Assembly (NCBI GenBank): GCA_025924495.1
Contig: JAICIG010000324.1
Location: 1-9,129, forward strand
DNA from: Pirellulales bacterium
GTDB taxonomy: Bacteria; Planctomycetota; Planctomycetia; Pirellulales; JAICIG01
DNA: 9,129 nucleotides
Direction of reading: 5' to 3'
This document shows, in pieces, positions 1 through 7,406 of this stretch; the stretch's first letter is position 1, and every line of letters begins with the position of its first letter. Position numbers and translations under genes: made by a program. The notes under the pieces are model-generated. The model made no database searches and was not told the origin of the DNA. It saw only the letters and a list, made by a program, of their open reading frames with translations.

Positions 1-60
1 GCCGTGCCCGAATAACTGCCTCGCATTTATTTAACGAACGATTCCATTCTTTGGCTTTCC

Positions 61-600
61 ATGTCGACCCATTATTTACTGCCGTGTACTTGCGGCAAGA
101 AAACCGAAATTGATGCCGGCCAGGCCGGCTTGAACGTGCGCTGCGATTGCGGCGCTCAACTTGCCGTCCCCACGATGCGCGGGCTGAACCAGCTCGAGCG
201 AGTGCAATCACCGAGCGCGCAGGAACGAGGAGAAGCGCAGCAGAGGGGTTGGGGGGCCCGGCAGGGCGTGATCTTCCTAGGCGCCGTGATCCTGCTCGGC
301 GCGTTATTGCCGGTCGCGTACCAGTTGTATTACTATCCGCAGCGCCCGCAGTTGTTTCGCACCGACTTCAAGGAATTGAATGCTACCGAGATCGAGCAAG
401 CCACGCTGCCGCAAACGTTTGAGCTATGGAGAGAATTAAAGCTCGGCTTCGAGCAGCAGGGCGAACATCCGCAAATACAGATGTACCTGGTGATCGAGAA
501 GCAGGCCCGCGAAAAGCTGATCGCCACCGGCGCCGTCGCCGCGGTCGGCCTGCTCTTGATCATCGTCGGGTTGTTTATTAAGCCGGCGGTTGACCCGTGA
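61..600 (+). CDS. Small membrane protein with N-terminal Cys4 zinc ribbon
   Basis: This 179-residue protein begins with two CxC pairs (C9/C11 and C28/C30) in a CTCG...CDCG arrangement. That spacing fits a compact zinc ribbon of the kind often found at the N-terminus of planctomycete membrane proteins. Two hydrophobic segments follow, at about residues 69-91 and 153-173, with a mostly polar stretch of about 60 residues between them. The likely topology has both termini in the cytoplasm and the 92-152 loop outside. The ATG at 61 is preferred because the ribbon starts almost immediately after it, as in related proteins, although no Shine-Dalgarno sequence precedes it. The zinc-binding role is inferred from the cysteines; the cellular function is unknown. 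It stands alone and converges on the oxygenase gene downstream. Certainty is high that it is a gene and low for its role. Confidence 0.8.
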   Translation: MSTHYLLPCTCGKKTEIDAGQAGLNVRCDCGAQLAVPTMRGLNQLERVQSPSAQERGEAQQRGWGARQGVIFLGAVILLGALLPVAYQLYYYPQRPQLFRTDFKELNATEIEQATLPQTFELWRELKLGFEQQGEHPQIQMYLVIEKQAREKLIATGAVAAVGLLLIIVGLFIKPAVDP

Positions 601-622
601 GGCGAGCGCGCCCGCGAAGTTT

Positions 623-642
623 GGAGTCCGTCAAGCGACTCC
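623..642. terminator. Possible short hairpin in the convergent gap
   Basis: GGAGTC (623-628) and GACTCC (637-642) form a perfect 6-bp stem with an 8-nt loop. It lies between the stop codons of two converging genes, 22 nt past the first and 7 nt past the second. No clear T tract follows on either strand, so a bidirectional terminator is only a suggestion from position and symmetry. Confidence 0.3.
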
Positions 643-649
643 TGCGCAA

Positions 650-1438
650 TTAGGCGAGTGGATCAGGGGCTGGCTGCTGTTTTGCCCAGTCCTTGATTGC
701 CGAATCGCTCACTTTCTCAAGCGGCGTGTAGCGCGGGTGGCGAGATTCCTTATAGGGGTCGTTCCGTGCTGCGTTGTAGCAGCAGATCAGCGACCAGCGG
801 GGGTTTGGCGAAGTGTTCTGGTCGGAGCGGTGTAGCAGGTTCGAGTGAAAGAACAGGGCGTCGCCCGGCTCGGCTTCGATGTAGACCAGCTCCATTCGCT
901 CTAGCGCCGCCTCGACGCGTTCCATGTCGGCGCCGGTCTGGTCGCCCGTTTTGCCATGATCGATGCGGCCCATTTCATGCGAACCGCGGATGACTTGCAG
1001 GCAGCCATTTTCGCGGTTGGCGCGATCGACCGCGATCAAGCAACTCGCCAACAGCGGAAACAAACAGCCGTTATTGTACCAGTAGCCGTAATCCTGGTGC
1101 CATTCCCAGGCGCCGCCGACGAACGGCTCTTTGAGCATCATCTTCGTGTGGTAATGATAGACCTCGCCGCCAAGCAGTTGCTCCATGCGATCGACGATCC
1201 GCGGCGAACGCGAAAACATCCCATAGAGATCTTCGCCCGGCTGGTTCCACAGTGCCAGCCGCGTCTCGCGGCCAGTGGAGTCGCGCCGACCGTAGGCGCT
1301 GGCCGAGAGAGCCTGGTCCTGTTTGGCGTAGGACAGCAAAATGGCCATTTCTTCGGCATCAAACAGCTTTCGCGCCAGAACATAGCCGTCTCGCTGATAG
1401 GCGGCGAACTCTGCGGCGGACAGGGGGGAGGCGGACAT
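650..1438 (-). CDS. Phytanoyl-CoA dioxygenase (PhyH) family Fe(II)/2-oxoglutarate oxygenase
   Basis: This 262-residue protein belongs to the PhyH branch of non-haem iron, 2-oxoglutarate-dependent oxygenases, which hydroxylate small substrates while decarboxylating 2-oxoglutarate. The iron facial triad is visible as H114-Q-D116 in a WHQDYGYW context and the distal His203 in [11 protein letters not shown]. Arg214, 11 residues after it, is the expected 2-oxoglutarate carboxylate ligand. The N-terminus has the usual [17 protein letters not shown] helix (about residues 11-27). PGDALFFH (191-198) and the CLQVIRGSH stretch (146-154) are also family-typical. The frame stays open to a GTG at 1528, but the ATG at 1438 is chosen because GGAGAA lies 7 nt upstream and homology-like sequence begins there. 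No signal peptide is seen, so it should act in the cytoplasm. The substrate cannot be told. The HxD region faintly resembles ectoine hydroxylase, but no ectoine genes are nearby. Confidence 0.9.
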   Translation of the reverse strand: MSASPLSAAEFAAYQRDGYVLARKLFDAEEMAILLSYAKQDQALSASAYGRRDSTGRETRLALWNQPGEDLYGMFSRSPRIVDRMEQLLGGEVYHYHTKMMLKEPFVGGAWEWHQDYGYWYNNGCLFPLLASCLIAVDRANRENGCLQVIRGSHEMGRIDHGKTGDQTGADMERVEAALERMELVYIEAEPGDALFFHSNLLHRSDQNTSPNPRWSLICCYNAARNDPYKESRHPRYTPLEKVSDSAIKDWAKQQPAPDPLA

Positions 1439-1750
1439 CAAACGCTTCTCCAGTTCCAAGGTCGTGATGCGGCGAACGTCCGTGCTACGTCGTGCATCGT
1501 CGGCGCACCTTGATGTCCATAATATCACGGCGCGGCGAGCGAATCACGTCGGCCGAAGTCCGGACATCTTGATTACCACCGCCGCCCGGGTACCTTATGA
1601 TTAGCTGACTCGCAGGCAAGGGCGCCGTTCCAGACCACGTGGCTCATGACCGGCCGCCGTTCGGCCCGCATTCGCGGCTGCCGCTTGCGACGAGGGGTCC
1701 TCCTTTTCTTCGACAGAACAAATTCACATCGCTACGGGGCCGGGATTGCC
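1439..1750. other. Divergent intergenic region, probable promoters both ways
   Basis: This stretch lies between the oxygenase start (minus strand) and the favoured kinase start (plus strand), so promoters for both genes should be here. AT-rich islands stand out from GC-rich surroundings: CATAATATCA near 1518-1527, which reads TATTAT on the minus strand, and TATGAT at 1596-1601 on the plus strand. Neither has a convincing -35 box at normal spacing (TTGATT at 1569-1574 is 21 nt from TATGAT). No RNA gene or credible small ORF was seen. The part from 1646 onward would be coding if the upstream ATG of the kinase frame were used. Confidence 0.4.
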
Positions 1751-2749
1751 GTGAGCGACTCGCTATTTCAACGATCGGCGCTATCGAGCGGCCTGATCGG
1801 ACAGCAGGAGCTGTCTCAGGCGAGGAATTTGCTGCGCGACGGCGAGCATCTCGAATCGTCGATCAGCGACGAGCGGCTGGCCGAAAAGCTGATCGAGCTG
1901 GGGCATTTGAACGCCTGGCAGGCGGCGCGTTTGCGCGAGGGACGAACCTCGTTCACCTTGGGGCCCTACCGGATCGTGGGCAAGATCGGCGCCGGGGCGC
2001 TGGGGCCAGTTTACAAGGCCGAACACTCGGTCATGGGGCGGATGGTGGCAGTCAAAGTTCTGCCGGCCAAGCTCTCGACTCCGGCGGCCATCGCCAGCTT
2101 TACGGATTTGATCCGCGTGCACGGGCAATTGGACCACAAGCACCTGGTGCGAGCCTATGATGCAGGCCACGATAAAAACGCGCATTTTCTCGTGATGGAA
2201 TACGTACCCGGCGTCGACCTGAGGCAGATGGTCCGCCGTCAAGGCAAGCTGAGCATGCAGGCGGCGGCGGACATTATCTGCCAGGCCGCCGAGGGCCTGG
2301 CCTACGTCCACGAGCGCGGGCTGGTCCATCGCGATCTGAAGCCCACCAACCTGCTCGTCTCACCCGAAGGACAGACAAAAATCTCGGACCTGGGGCTGGC
2401 CGGCTGGGCTCGCTTGACCGATCTGACCGAAACGGCCGAAGCCACGATCGCCAGCTCGGCCGATTACGTCGCGCCAGAACAGCTGCTGGAGGGCGAGGCG
2501 CCTCAGCCTGTCAATGACATCTACGCGCTGGGCTGTACGCTGTATTACGCGGTCACCGGCAAGGTTCCGTTTCCGGGCGGAACTGCTGAGGAGAAGCTAC
2601 AAGCGCATCGCGAAAAACTGCCCCTGCATCCGCGCCGTTTGAATCCTGAGTTGTGCGATGAGTTCGTCGATGTGATCGCCGACATGATGGAAAAGGATCC
2701 GCACGATCGCATCGCCTCGGCCCAGGCCGTCATCGACCGGCTGAAATAG
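1751..2749 (+). CDS. Soluble Hanks-type Ser/Thr protein kinase
   Basis: A 332-residue eukaryotic-like Ser/Thr kinase. Residues 1-70 are a helical N-terminal module (LAEKLIELGHLNAWQAARL) commonly found before planctomycete kinase domains. The kinase domain follows: glycine loop GAGALGPVY (80-88), ATP-anchoring K102 in VAVKVL, catalytic HRDLKPTN with D195, K197 and N200, DLG metal motif at D213, APE at 241-243, D256 in the DIYALG helix and R320. All key catalytic residues are present, but the position expected for the alpha-C glutamate appears to be Leu120, next to Asp119. There is no transmembrane segment or C-terminal sensor domain, so it is probably cytoplasmic and about as short as such kinases get. 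The GTG at 1751 is preferred because the N-terminal module begins there. An in-frame ATG at 1646 would add 35 Arg-rich, non-conserved-looking residues and lacks a ribosome site. The gene appears monocistronic. Targets are unknown. Confidence 0.9.
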   Translation: MSDSLFQRSALSSGLIGQQELSQARNLLRDGEHLESSISDERLAEKLIELGHLNAWQAARLREGRTSFTLGPYRIVGKIGAGALGPVYKAEHSVMGRMVAVKVLPAKLSTPAAIASFTDLIRVHGQLDHKHLVRAYDAGHDKNAHFLVMEYVPGVDLRQMVRRQGKLSMQAAADIICQAAEGLAYVHERGLVHRDLKPTNLLVSPEGQTKISDLGLAGWARLTDLTETAEATIASSADYVAPEQLLEGEAPQPVNDIYALGCTLYYAVTGKVPFPGGTAEEKLQAHREKLPLHPRRLNPELCDEFVDVIADMMEKDPHDRIASAQAVIDRLK

Positions 2750-2862
2750 ATTCCGCGCAGTTCACCGGTTATGTTTCAATCGCCAGGACGCTTGTGCAAG
2801 AAACGCGACGCTTGCCGCGACTCTAACGCTCGCTAGCACGCAACGATTTCTCGACGCTAGAG

Positions 2863-2889
2863 AGCGAACATCATCAAACAGCGAACATC
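2863..2889. repeat. Short direct repeat AGCGAACATC x2 in the convergent gap
   Basis: AGCGAACATC occurs at 2863-2872 and again at 2880-2889, an offset of 17 bp. It sits in the 179-bp non-coding gap (2750-2928) between the kinase and the NPCBM gene, just downstream of both stop codons. The same gap has an imperfect inverted pair, CTCTAACG (2821-2828) and CGCTAGAG (2855-2862), with one mismatch. No stem followed by a T tract was found, so no intrinsic terminator can be called here. The repeat may be chance or the trace of a small duplication. Confidence 0.4.
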
Positions 2890-2928
2890 GGCGTTAATGA
2901 GCGGTTGATCGAATGCTTGCTGCGAAGC

Positions 2929-4836
2929 TCACCTGGTCGCGGCTTTCTCGGCGTTCTGCTTGCCCGCGCGAAAGACGCGCGGCTCGGCCCAGATGATGCG
3001 GTCGCCGGTATCCTCCTCCTGACCGAACTCAATTACCAGGCTCAATTCCTTCACGCCTTCGATCGGTACGTCCAGCGCTAGCGGCTCTGCCGTGCCGCGG
3101 AGGTCGGGCTCGACAAACAGCTCGCGGCCATCGCCCAACACGCGCAGCGCAACTCGCCCTCGACCGCCGGCGCTGGGATCGAAGCCGACCGTGGCTTTGA
3201 ATGAGGCATACTCGCCATCGATGCCGTAGACCAGCGCAGAGCGAGAATGGACGGCCAGTCCCTTCGGATAGGTCTTGTCCTTCAATTTGAGCGGTCCGCC
3301 ATCGAGCGCCTGGTCGCGGCGATAGGGGAACTTCCGGCTGAAATAGGGAACCTCCTCGACGGACACCGGTTCGAGATCCGACAAGAACGTCACTTTGCCG
3401 TTGCGGAACTCGATCTTTTCGACCGCCGTGCGAGGCAGCGTCGCTTGACCGCCCCAAACTAGCGCTAATTGCAATGACTGCTCTTCCGCCGCGGCCCACG
3501 ATCCGGTCAATCGATCGCCGTTCAATAGCGATACGATCTGGTAAGGGCTGGCCTTGGGGCGGCGCTTTGGTTGGGCGGCAAAAATCACGCCGGCGAGACG
3601 CGCCTGATTGATGGAACGCTTTTCGCCTTCGAAAGTAAAGCTCAGTTTGCCTTCGTTCAATCCATGCGCCGTGCCGGTCACGACCGACAGGCCCTGTTCT
3701 TTGCCCTGCACAATTGCCGCGTCTTGGGCGCCCGGATTGGCCAAGGCAGCTTCAAATTTCTGCGCGGAATCAGCCACGTTCACGGCCGGAAAGCGAATGC
3801 CGCCGACGTGGACGAGCGGTATCTTGAATTCTTGGGCCCAACTCGGGCGAAGCGAAAGCGACTCGTCGGTCAGTTCGAGCAACTCGCCTTTGATCTGGCT
3901 GCGATCGCGGCCATGGATGACGACGACCGGGGGGCCAGAGGGCGCGTTGTCGACAACTGCGGGCGAGGCGCCCGCCTTTAACTGGTGATCGGTATGCGTA
4001 GCGGCCTTGATTTCGGCTTTCGCCGTCTGGTCATCGCCATAGACGACGGTGATCGCGAAACGCTGGTCGAAGGCATCCAACTCGTTAGGCTCCAGGTATA
4101 ACTCCGCTTGTTGCGAGTCGGCCGCGCGCTCCATCACCAACCGCCAGGCCGGCGACTTCGACGGATCCAGCCGCCACAGCCCGCGGCGCTTCGGGTGCTG
4201 AAAGATGAGCGTGATTTGTTTGACCGGCTGCCCCGAGCGCAGTCCGGTCAGACGGATATGGATGTCTTGGATTCCGTTCGCCTTGGCCGGCGCCCCGCCG
4301 ACCTGCGCGACGTCGTGGTTGTCTTGCCCCACCCACGCAGCCTCAAGGACCGCGGCATTGCCCAGATATACCGTGGCGGCTTCATCCATCGCCACTCGCC
4401 GCGGCGGTTCGCCGCCCAGGACAAGTTCGCCATTCTCGATTGATTTCACCGCACCGGCGATCGTTTCCTCATAGATCGTGACGACGGCGGGTCCAGTCGG
4501 CGTCGCGGGCGCCTTGGCGGCCGCGGGAGCTTCGGCAGGTTTTGCAGCGGCGGGGGTCTGGCCCGGCGTGGCGGGAGTTGTCGTGGCAGGCGCAGTTGTC
4601 GCAGGTGCAGTTGCCGCAGGCGCCGTAGCGACGGGAGCTGCAGCAGCCGCTGGGGGTACGAGATCCTTTGCGGCGGGAGCCGCCGCGGGGACCGGCTTTT
4701 CAGCTTCCTCGCCGCAGGCGCGAGGCGCCGGAACGCCGGCGTACCATAGCGACGCGGCCAGACCGAAAACCGGCAACTTGAACAATAAGAGTTGCAGGTT
4801 TTGTCCGCAGCAGTGCGGTTGCGCAGTCCTAGTCAT
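2929..4836 (-). CDS. Secreted multidomain protein with C-terminal NPCBM domain
   Basis: A 635-residue exported protein. A hydrophobic segment at about residues 14-35 (LQLLLFKLPVFGLAASLWYAG) after a polar start looks like a signal peptide. Residues 47-115 are a low-complexity Ala/Pro/Thr linker. Residues 118-285 form a beta-rich region I do not recognise. Residues 304-350 and 430-485 contain short repeats of the type LxGDRLTGSW...LPRTAVEKIEF, which suggest related beta modules. About 484-623 match the NPCBM pattern (Y.S...PYRRDQALDGGPLKLKDKTYPKGLAVHSRSAL split over the start of the domain, ending IIWAEPRVFR), a putative carbohydrate-binding fold seen in glycosidases and many planctomycete surface proteins. 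No catalytic domain is evident. The ATG at 4836 is chosen over an in-frame GTG at 4845 because AGGTGG lies 5 nt upstream. It is the last gene of the operon, 14 nt after the preceding stop. Function is probably glycan or surface binding, by inference. Confidence 0.85.
   Translation of the reverse strand: MTRTAQPHCCGQNLQLLLFKLPVFGLAASLWYAGVPAPRACGEEAEKPVPAAAPAAKDLVPPAAAAAPVATAPAATAPATTAPATTTPATPGQTPAAAKPAEAPAAAKAPATPTGPAVVTIYEETIAGAVKSIENGELVLGGEPPRRVAMDEAATVYLGNAAVLEAAWVGQDNHDVAQVGGAPAKANGIQDIHIRLTGLRSGQPVKQITLIFQHPKRRGLWRLDPSKSPAWRLVMERAADSQQAELYLEPNELDAFDQRFAITVVYGDDQTAKAEIKAATHTDHQLKAGASPAVVDNAPSGPPVVVIHGRDRSQIKGELLELTDESLSLRPSWAQEFKIPLVHVGGIRFPAVNVADSAQKFEAALANPGAQDAAIVQGKEQGLSVVTGTAHGLNEGKLSFTFEGEKRSINQARLAGVIFAAQPKRRPKASPYQIVSLLNGDRLTGSWAAAEEQSLQLALVWGGQATLPRTAVEKIEFRNGKVTFLSDLEPVSVEEVPYFSRKFPYRRDQALDGGPLKLKDKTYPKGLAVHSRSALVYGIDGEYASFKATVGFDPSAGGRGRVALRVLGDGRELFVEPDLRGTAEPLALDVPIEGVKELSLVIEFGQEEDTGDRIIWAEPRVFRAGKQNAEKAATR
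4586..4630 (-). repeat. 15-bp tandem repeat encoding Ala/Thr/Pro linker
   Basis: Three consecutive 15-bp units (GCAGGCGCAGTTGTC at 4586-4600, then variants at 4601-4615 and 4616-4630) lie within the NPCBM-protein gene. More diverged copies flank them on both sides. They encode the repeated pentapeptide pattern xTAPA in the extended linker, which runs from about 4492 to 4698. Such a tract can change length by slippage, so linker length may vary between strains. Confidence 0.65.
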
Positions 4837-4841
4837 AGCAT

Positions 4842-4847
4842 CCACCT
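4842..4847 (-). promoter_or_regulatory. Ribosome binding site AGGTGG that sets the NPCBM-protein start
   Basis: AGGTGG on the minus strand lies 5 nt before the ATG at 4836. It overlaps the alternative GTG start at 4845, which therefore could not use it. This supports the ATG as the start and translation independent of the upstream gene, whose stop is 14 nt away. Confidence 0.6.
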
Positions 4848-4850
4848 AAC

Positions 4851-5435
4851 TTACTTGGCGCCGTCGGTCGCGGCGGGTTTTGCGGCCTTAGCGGGTTTCT
4901 TGGCAGGATTTGGCGGCGGGACGTTGTCGGGCGCGTCCTTCATTTCCGGCTCTGCATCGGCAGGCGCCGGCGTCTCTTCCGCCAAACGCTTGTAATAGCG
5001 TTCTAGGATCTTTTGATAGTGGGCCGGAAAACCTTCGGTCAGCGATTGCACAATCCGATCTCGCTGGTGCGGCGGCAGCTCGCCCCACTGTTTTCCCGCC
5101 TTGCGAGCGGCGTGCAGGTCGCCAATGCCGCCCGGGCCGCCAATGATTTGCGAGTCGGCCAGCGGTCGCGTGGGATTCGCGCCGCTGCCGTTCCCGCGAG
5201 AAGACTGCGCTTCTTCCTCCAGTCGGGCAATGAGCGTATCGAGTTTGCCGACGATCTTCTTTTGCGTTTGTTGCGTCGGCTCGCCTGTGGCGAGCCCCGA
5301 CAGATCGATGACCACGCCATCCATCTCGAGCGCGATATCGCCGAGCGGATCGGGGCCCAGGTCCTGGCTCCGCGCAAGGGGCGCCGCCCCCCAGATCGCC
5401 GCGACCGCAAATAAGCAAAGCGTGTTTCGGTTCAT
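4851..5435 (-). CDS. Small secreted planctomycete protein with LPPHQRDRI...FPxxYxxxxxxYY motif
   Basis: This 194-residue protein starts with a clear signal peptide (MNRNTLCLFAVAAIWGAAPLARSQ, with cleavage likely after ARS or AQ-like positions near residue 24). A helical stretch at about 55-77 (TQKKIVGKLDTLIARLEEEAQ) follows, then a Gly-rich linker. A compact conserved-looking block spans about 116-152: WGELPPHQRDRIVQ, then EGFPAHYQKILERYY. The C-terminus from about 155 is Pro/Ala/Lys-rich and probably disordered. I recall the LPP..R..I.....FP..Y...I..YY pattern as a recurrent C-terminal motif in planctomycete proteins encoded beside DUF4175-like and von Willebrand-type genes; its function is not known to me. 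The start is supported by GGAG 7 nt upstream. The gene lies 21 nt after the coiled-coil gene and 14 nt before the NPCBM gene, so all three are probably co-transcribed and act together outside the cytoplasm. Confidence 0.8.
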   Translation of the reverse strand: MNRNTLCLFAVAAIWGAAPLARSQDLGPDPLGDIALEMDGVVIDLSGLATGEPTQQTQKKIVGKLDTLIARLEEEAQSSRGNGSGANPTRPLADSQIIGGPGGIGDLHAARKAGKQWGELPPHQRDRIVQSLTEGFPAHYQKILERYYKRLAEETPAPADAEPEMKDAPDNVPPPNPAKKPAKAAKPAATDGAK

Positions 5436-5456
5436 AATTCGGCTCCAGGAAAGGGG

Positions 5457-7400
5457 TCATTGCAGCTCATCGCTACGTTCTTCGGCGAGCCGCTGCATGG
5501 CTTCGCGAATGTGATCCTGCTGATCGGCCACGTTCTCGATCCGCTCGCGGAGACCGGCCGGCAAGCTCCTGCCCGAGGGGCGCTGACCGTCGACGTCGCT
5601 CGTCTGCCGATTCGTGCGCAGTTGCAACAAGCGGATCAGCTTCAGTTCAGCCACCAGGCGATTCAATTCGCGTTGCCGGTCCTGCTGTCCTCGCTGCGCA
5701 CGGCCTTCGGACGACTTTGAAGAGGGCATCTGCTTCATCGCTTCCAACAATGCGGCCAGATCGGCTTCGATCTGACGCTCGGCGTTGACTACGGCTTCCG
5801 ATCCGTCGCCGGCTTCCAGCGACTCTTGCACTTCCGACATTTCATCAAGCACCACCACCAGCGCCGCCGGCAGCGCGATGCCGAATTCAGTCTCCTCGAC
5901 AAGCGTCAGCAGTTCGCTGCCGATGTCGATGATCCGCTGTTCGGACTTGGCCAGGCTGATGATCGAGTTGAGCGCTTGCCGCGAACCGCCGGCCGCCTTG
6001 GGACCCAACAGTTCCGTCGATTCGCGCACCGCGACTTGCTTTTCGAGCATCAGATTGACGCCTTCCAGCACGCGTCGCTTCACCTCGGCGCGGAGCTGGT
6101 TGAGCAGCTTCTCGGCTTCCTCTTCCAATTGCTCCTTGGCATATTTCAGCGAGTCGAGCGCTTCCTGCTGCTGCATGCCGGCAGCGTCGGCCATTTGCTG
6201 GCCCAGCTTGCCTTCGGCGCCCGACATGCTGCCATCAGCCCGCAGCAGTTCGGTGAGCGCGCCCGCTCCGATCTCGCCTAGATCGCGGACGAGCTGCGTG
6301 ATGCCCTCATTCAACTGGCGGTTCTGAGCCTGATCGCGGCGCATGGCATTGAAGTTGGCCTCGGCCAGTTTCGTCTCGGCCTCTTGCATGGCTTTTGCCG
6401 TCGCGTCGCGCTCTTTTTCCAGCGCAGCGAGCGCGGCTTGCTGGGCCGGCACTGCCGGTTCGGGCTCCTTGCTGTCGAGCGACTTGACGGCGTCGCCCAT
6501 CTTGGATTCTGCCTCAGCCAGGTTGGCATTCGGCTTTTCGTCCTTTTTTTCCACGGCCAACGCCTTGGTCAGCACGCGGGTGGCCTCTTGATCCTTGCCA
6601 AGCTGTTCCAGCGATTTCTCCTGTTCGGCGGACAACGTCGCCGCTTGGGCCAGTTCTTCCCCCTGGCCCAGATGACCTTGTTGGCGGGCAATCAGCTCGT
6701 CGAGCGTGGCATGCTTTTTACGCAGGCCGTCCAGCTCCTTTTGTCTGTCGGCCGTGTCTTGCGAAAGTTTTCGCTCTCGCTCCTCTTCAGCAATGGCCTT
6801 ATCGAGACGGCGGAGGATCTCGCGGATTTGACGCAGCTTCTCCAACTGCATCTGGAAATCGAGGTCGGTCGAAAGCAACAGATCATGCAGCCGTTGCAAC
6901 TTGGACAGGAGCTGCTGCTCCTCGGCCGATGCTTCATCGAGGCTCATCTTGCCCAACATCGCTTGGGCTTCTTTCATCTGGTGCAGAATCAGTTCCTCGC
7001 GCGCGAACTTCAGGCCCAGCATCAACCGTGAAGAATTCTCAGGCTCCAGCGCCTTGAGCGCCTCGGAGAGGCGAAACATTCGCTGTTCCAGTTCCGTCAT
7101 TTCGGCGGCGATCTTCTCCTGGCGGAAGCTGAGCACTTCGGCCGGGGTGGTTGGGTCCTTCTTGTCGCCAATCTTTGCGACGCCTTCCGTTGCGTCCGCG
7201 TTCTTGGCATCAGGAGACTTGGCATCTTTTTCGGATGAGCGCGCGGCCGCCGGCTTTTCTTCCGCCGGCGCTGAGGCCGTTGCGTCGGCTTTTGTTTCCT
7301 CCGCGCGGCACAATGCGGCACAACTCCAGAACGCCGCAACGCCGAGCGACCATGCTATCCATCTGCCCGCCCGCCAGTTTGTTTGCGACCGTTTCATCAT
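5457..7400 (-). CDS. Large secreted coiled-coil protein
   Basis: A 647-residue exported protein. Residues 1-33 form a signal peptide (positively charged start, then WIAWSLGVAAFWSCAALCRA). Residues 34-90 are a charged Ala/Lys/Glu linker. From about 93 to 285 and 315 to 460 the sequence is Glu/Lys/Leu/Gln-rich with heptad character, indicating long coiled coils. Residues 505-520 (FGIALPAALVVVLDEM) are a short hydrophobic interruption. The C-terminal part contains LNRLVAELKLIRLLQLRTNR (579-598) and ends in another predicted helix. I recognise this ELKLIRLLQLR-type ending from planctomycete operons with DUF4175-like genes, but no biochemical role is known to me. The frame remains open upstream to 7535, but the ATG at 7400 is chosen because AGGAG lies 6 nt before it and the signal peptide starts there. 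The likely role is structural or scaffolding in the periplasm, by inference. Confidence 0.85.
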   Translation of the reverse strand: MMKRSQTNWRAGRWIAWSLGVAAFWSCAALCRAEETKADATASAPAEEKPAAARSSEKDAKSPDAKNADATEGVAKIGDKKDPTTPAEVLSFRQEKIAAEMTELEQRMFRLSEALKALEPENSSRLMLGLKFAREELILHQMKEAQAMLGKMSLDEASAEEQQLLSKLQRLHDLLLSTDLDFQMQLEKLRQIREILRRLDKAIAEEERERKLSQDTADRQKELDGLRKKHATLDELIARQQGHLGQGEELAQAATLSAEQEKSLEQLGKDQEATRVLTKALAVEKKDEKPNANLAEAESKMGDAVKSLDSKEPEPAVPAQQAALAALEKERDATAKAMQEAETKLAEANFNAMRRDQAQNRQLNEGITQLVRDLGEIGAGALTELLRADGSMSGAEGKLGQQMADAAGMQQQEALDSLKYAKEQLEEEAEKLLNQLRAEVKRRVLEGVNLMLEKQVAVRESTELLGPKAAGGSRQALNSIISLAKSEQRIIDIGSELLTLVEETEFGIALPAALVVVLDEMSEVQESLEAGDGSEAVVNAERQIEADLAALLEAMKQMPSSKSSEGRAQRGQQDRQRELNRLVAELKLIRLLQLRTNRQTSDVDGQRPSGRSLPAGLRERIENVADQQDHIREAMQRLAEERSDELQ

Positions 7401-7406
7401 CTTTAT

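Noticed and set aside
956..1513. 185-residue plus-strand open frame over the oxygenase
   Set aside because: It lies antisense to a gene with intact catalytic motifs; its protein shows no family features.
1433..1568. GGACATC present three times (1433-1439, 1562-1568, and reversed at 1512-1518) as possible operators
   Set aside because: It is only 7 bp with irregular spacing and one copy overlaps the oxygenase start codon; chance is a sufficient explanation.
1569..1601. TTGATT...TATGAT as a sigma-70 promoter for the kinase
   Set aside because: The 21-nt spacer is too long for a standard promoter, so it is mentioned only as an AT-rich island.
4478..4849. Ala/Gly/Val-rich plus-strand frame opposite the linker region
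   Set aside because: Its low-complexity sequence is the antisense reading of the Ala/Pro/Thr repeat tract.
6384..7031. 215-residue plus-strand open frame opposite the coiled-coil gene
   Set aside because: It is an antisense shadow: its composition mirrors the Glu/Leu/Lys-rich coiled coil, there is no ribosome site or recognisable domain, and the minus-strand gene is clearly real.
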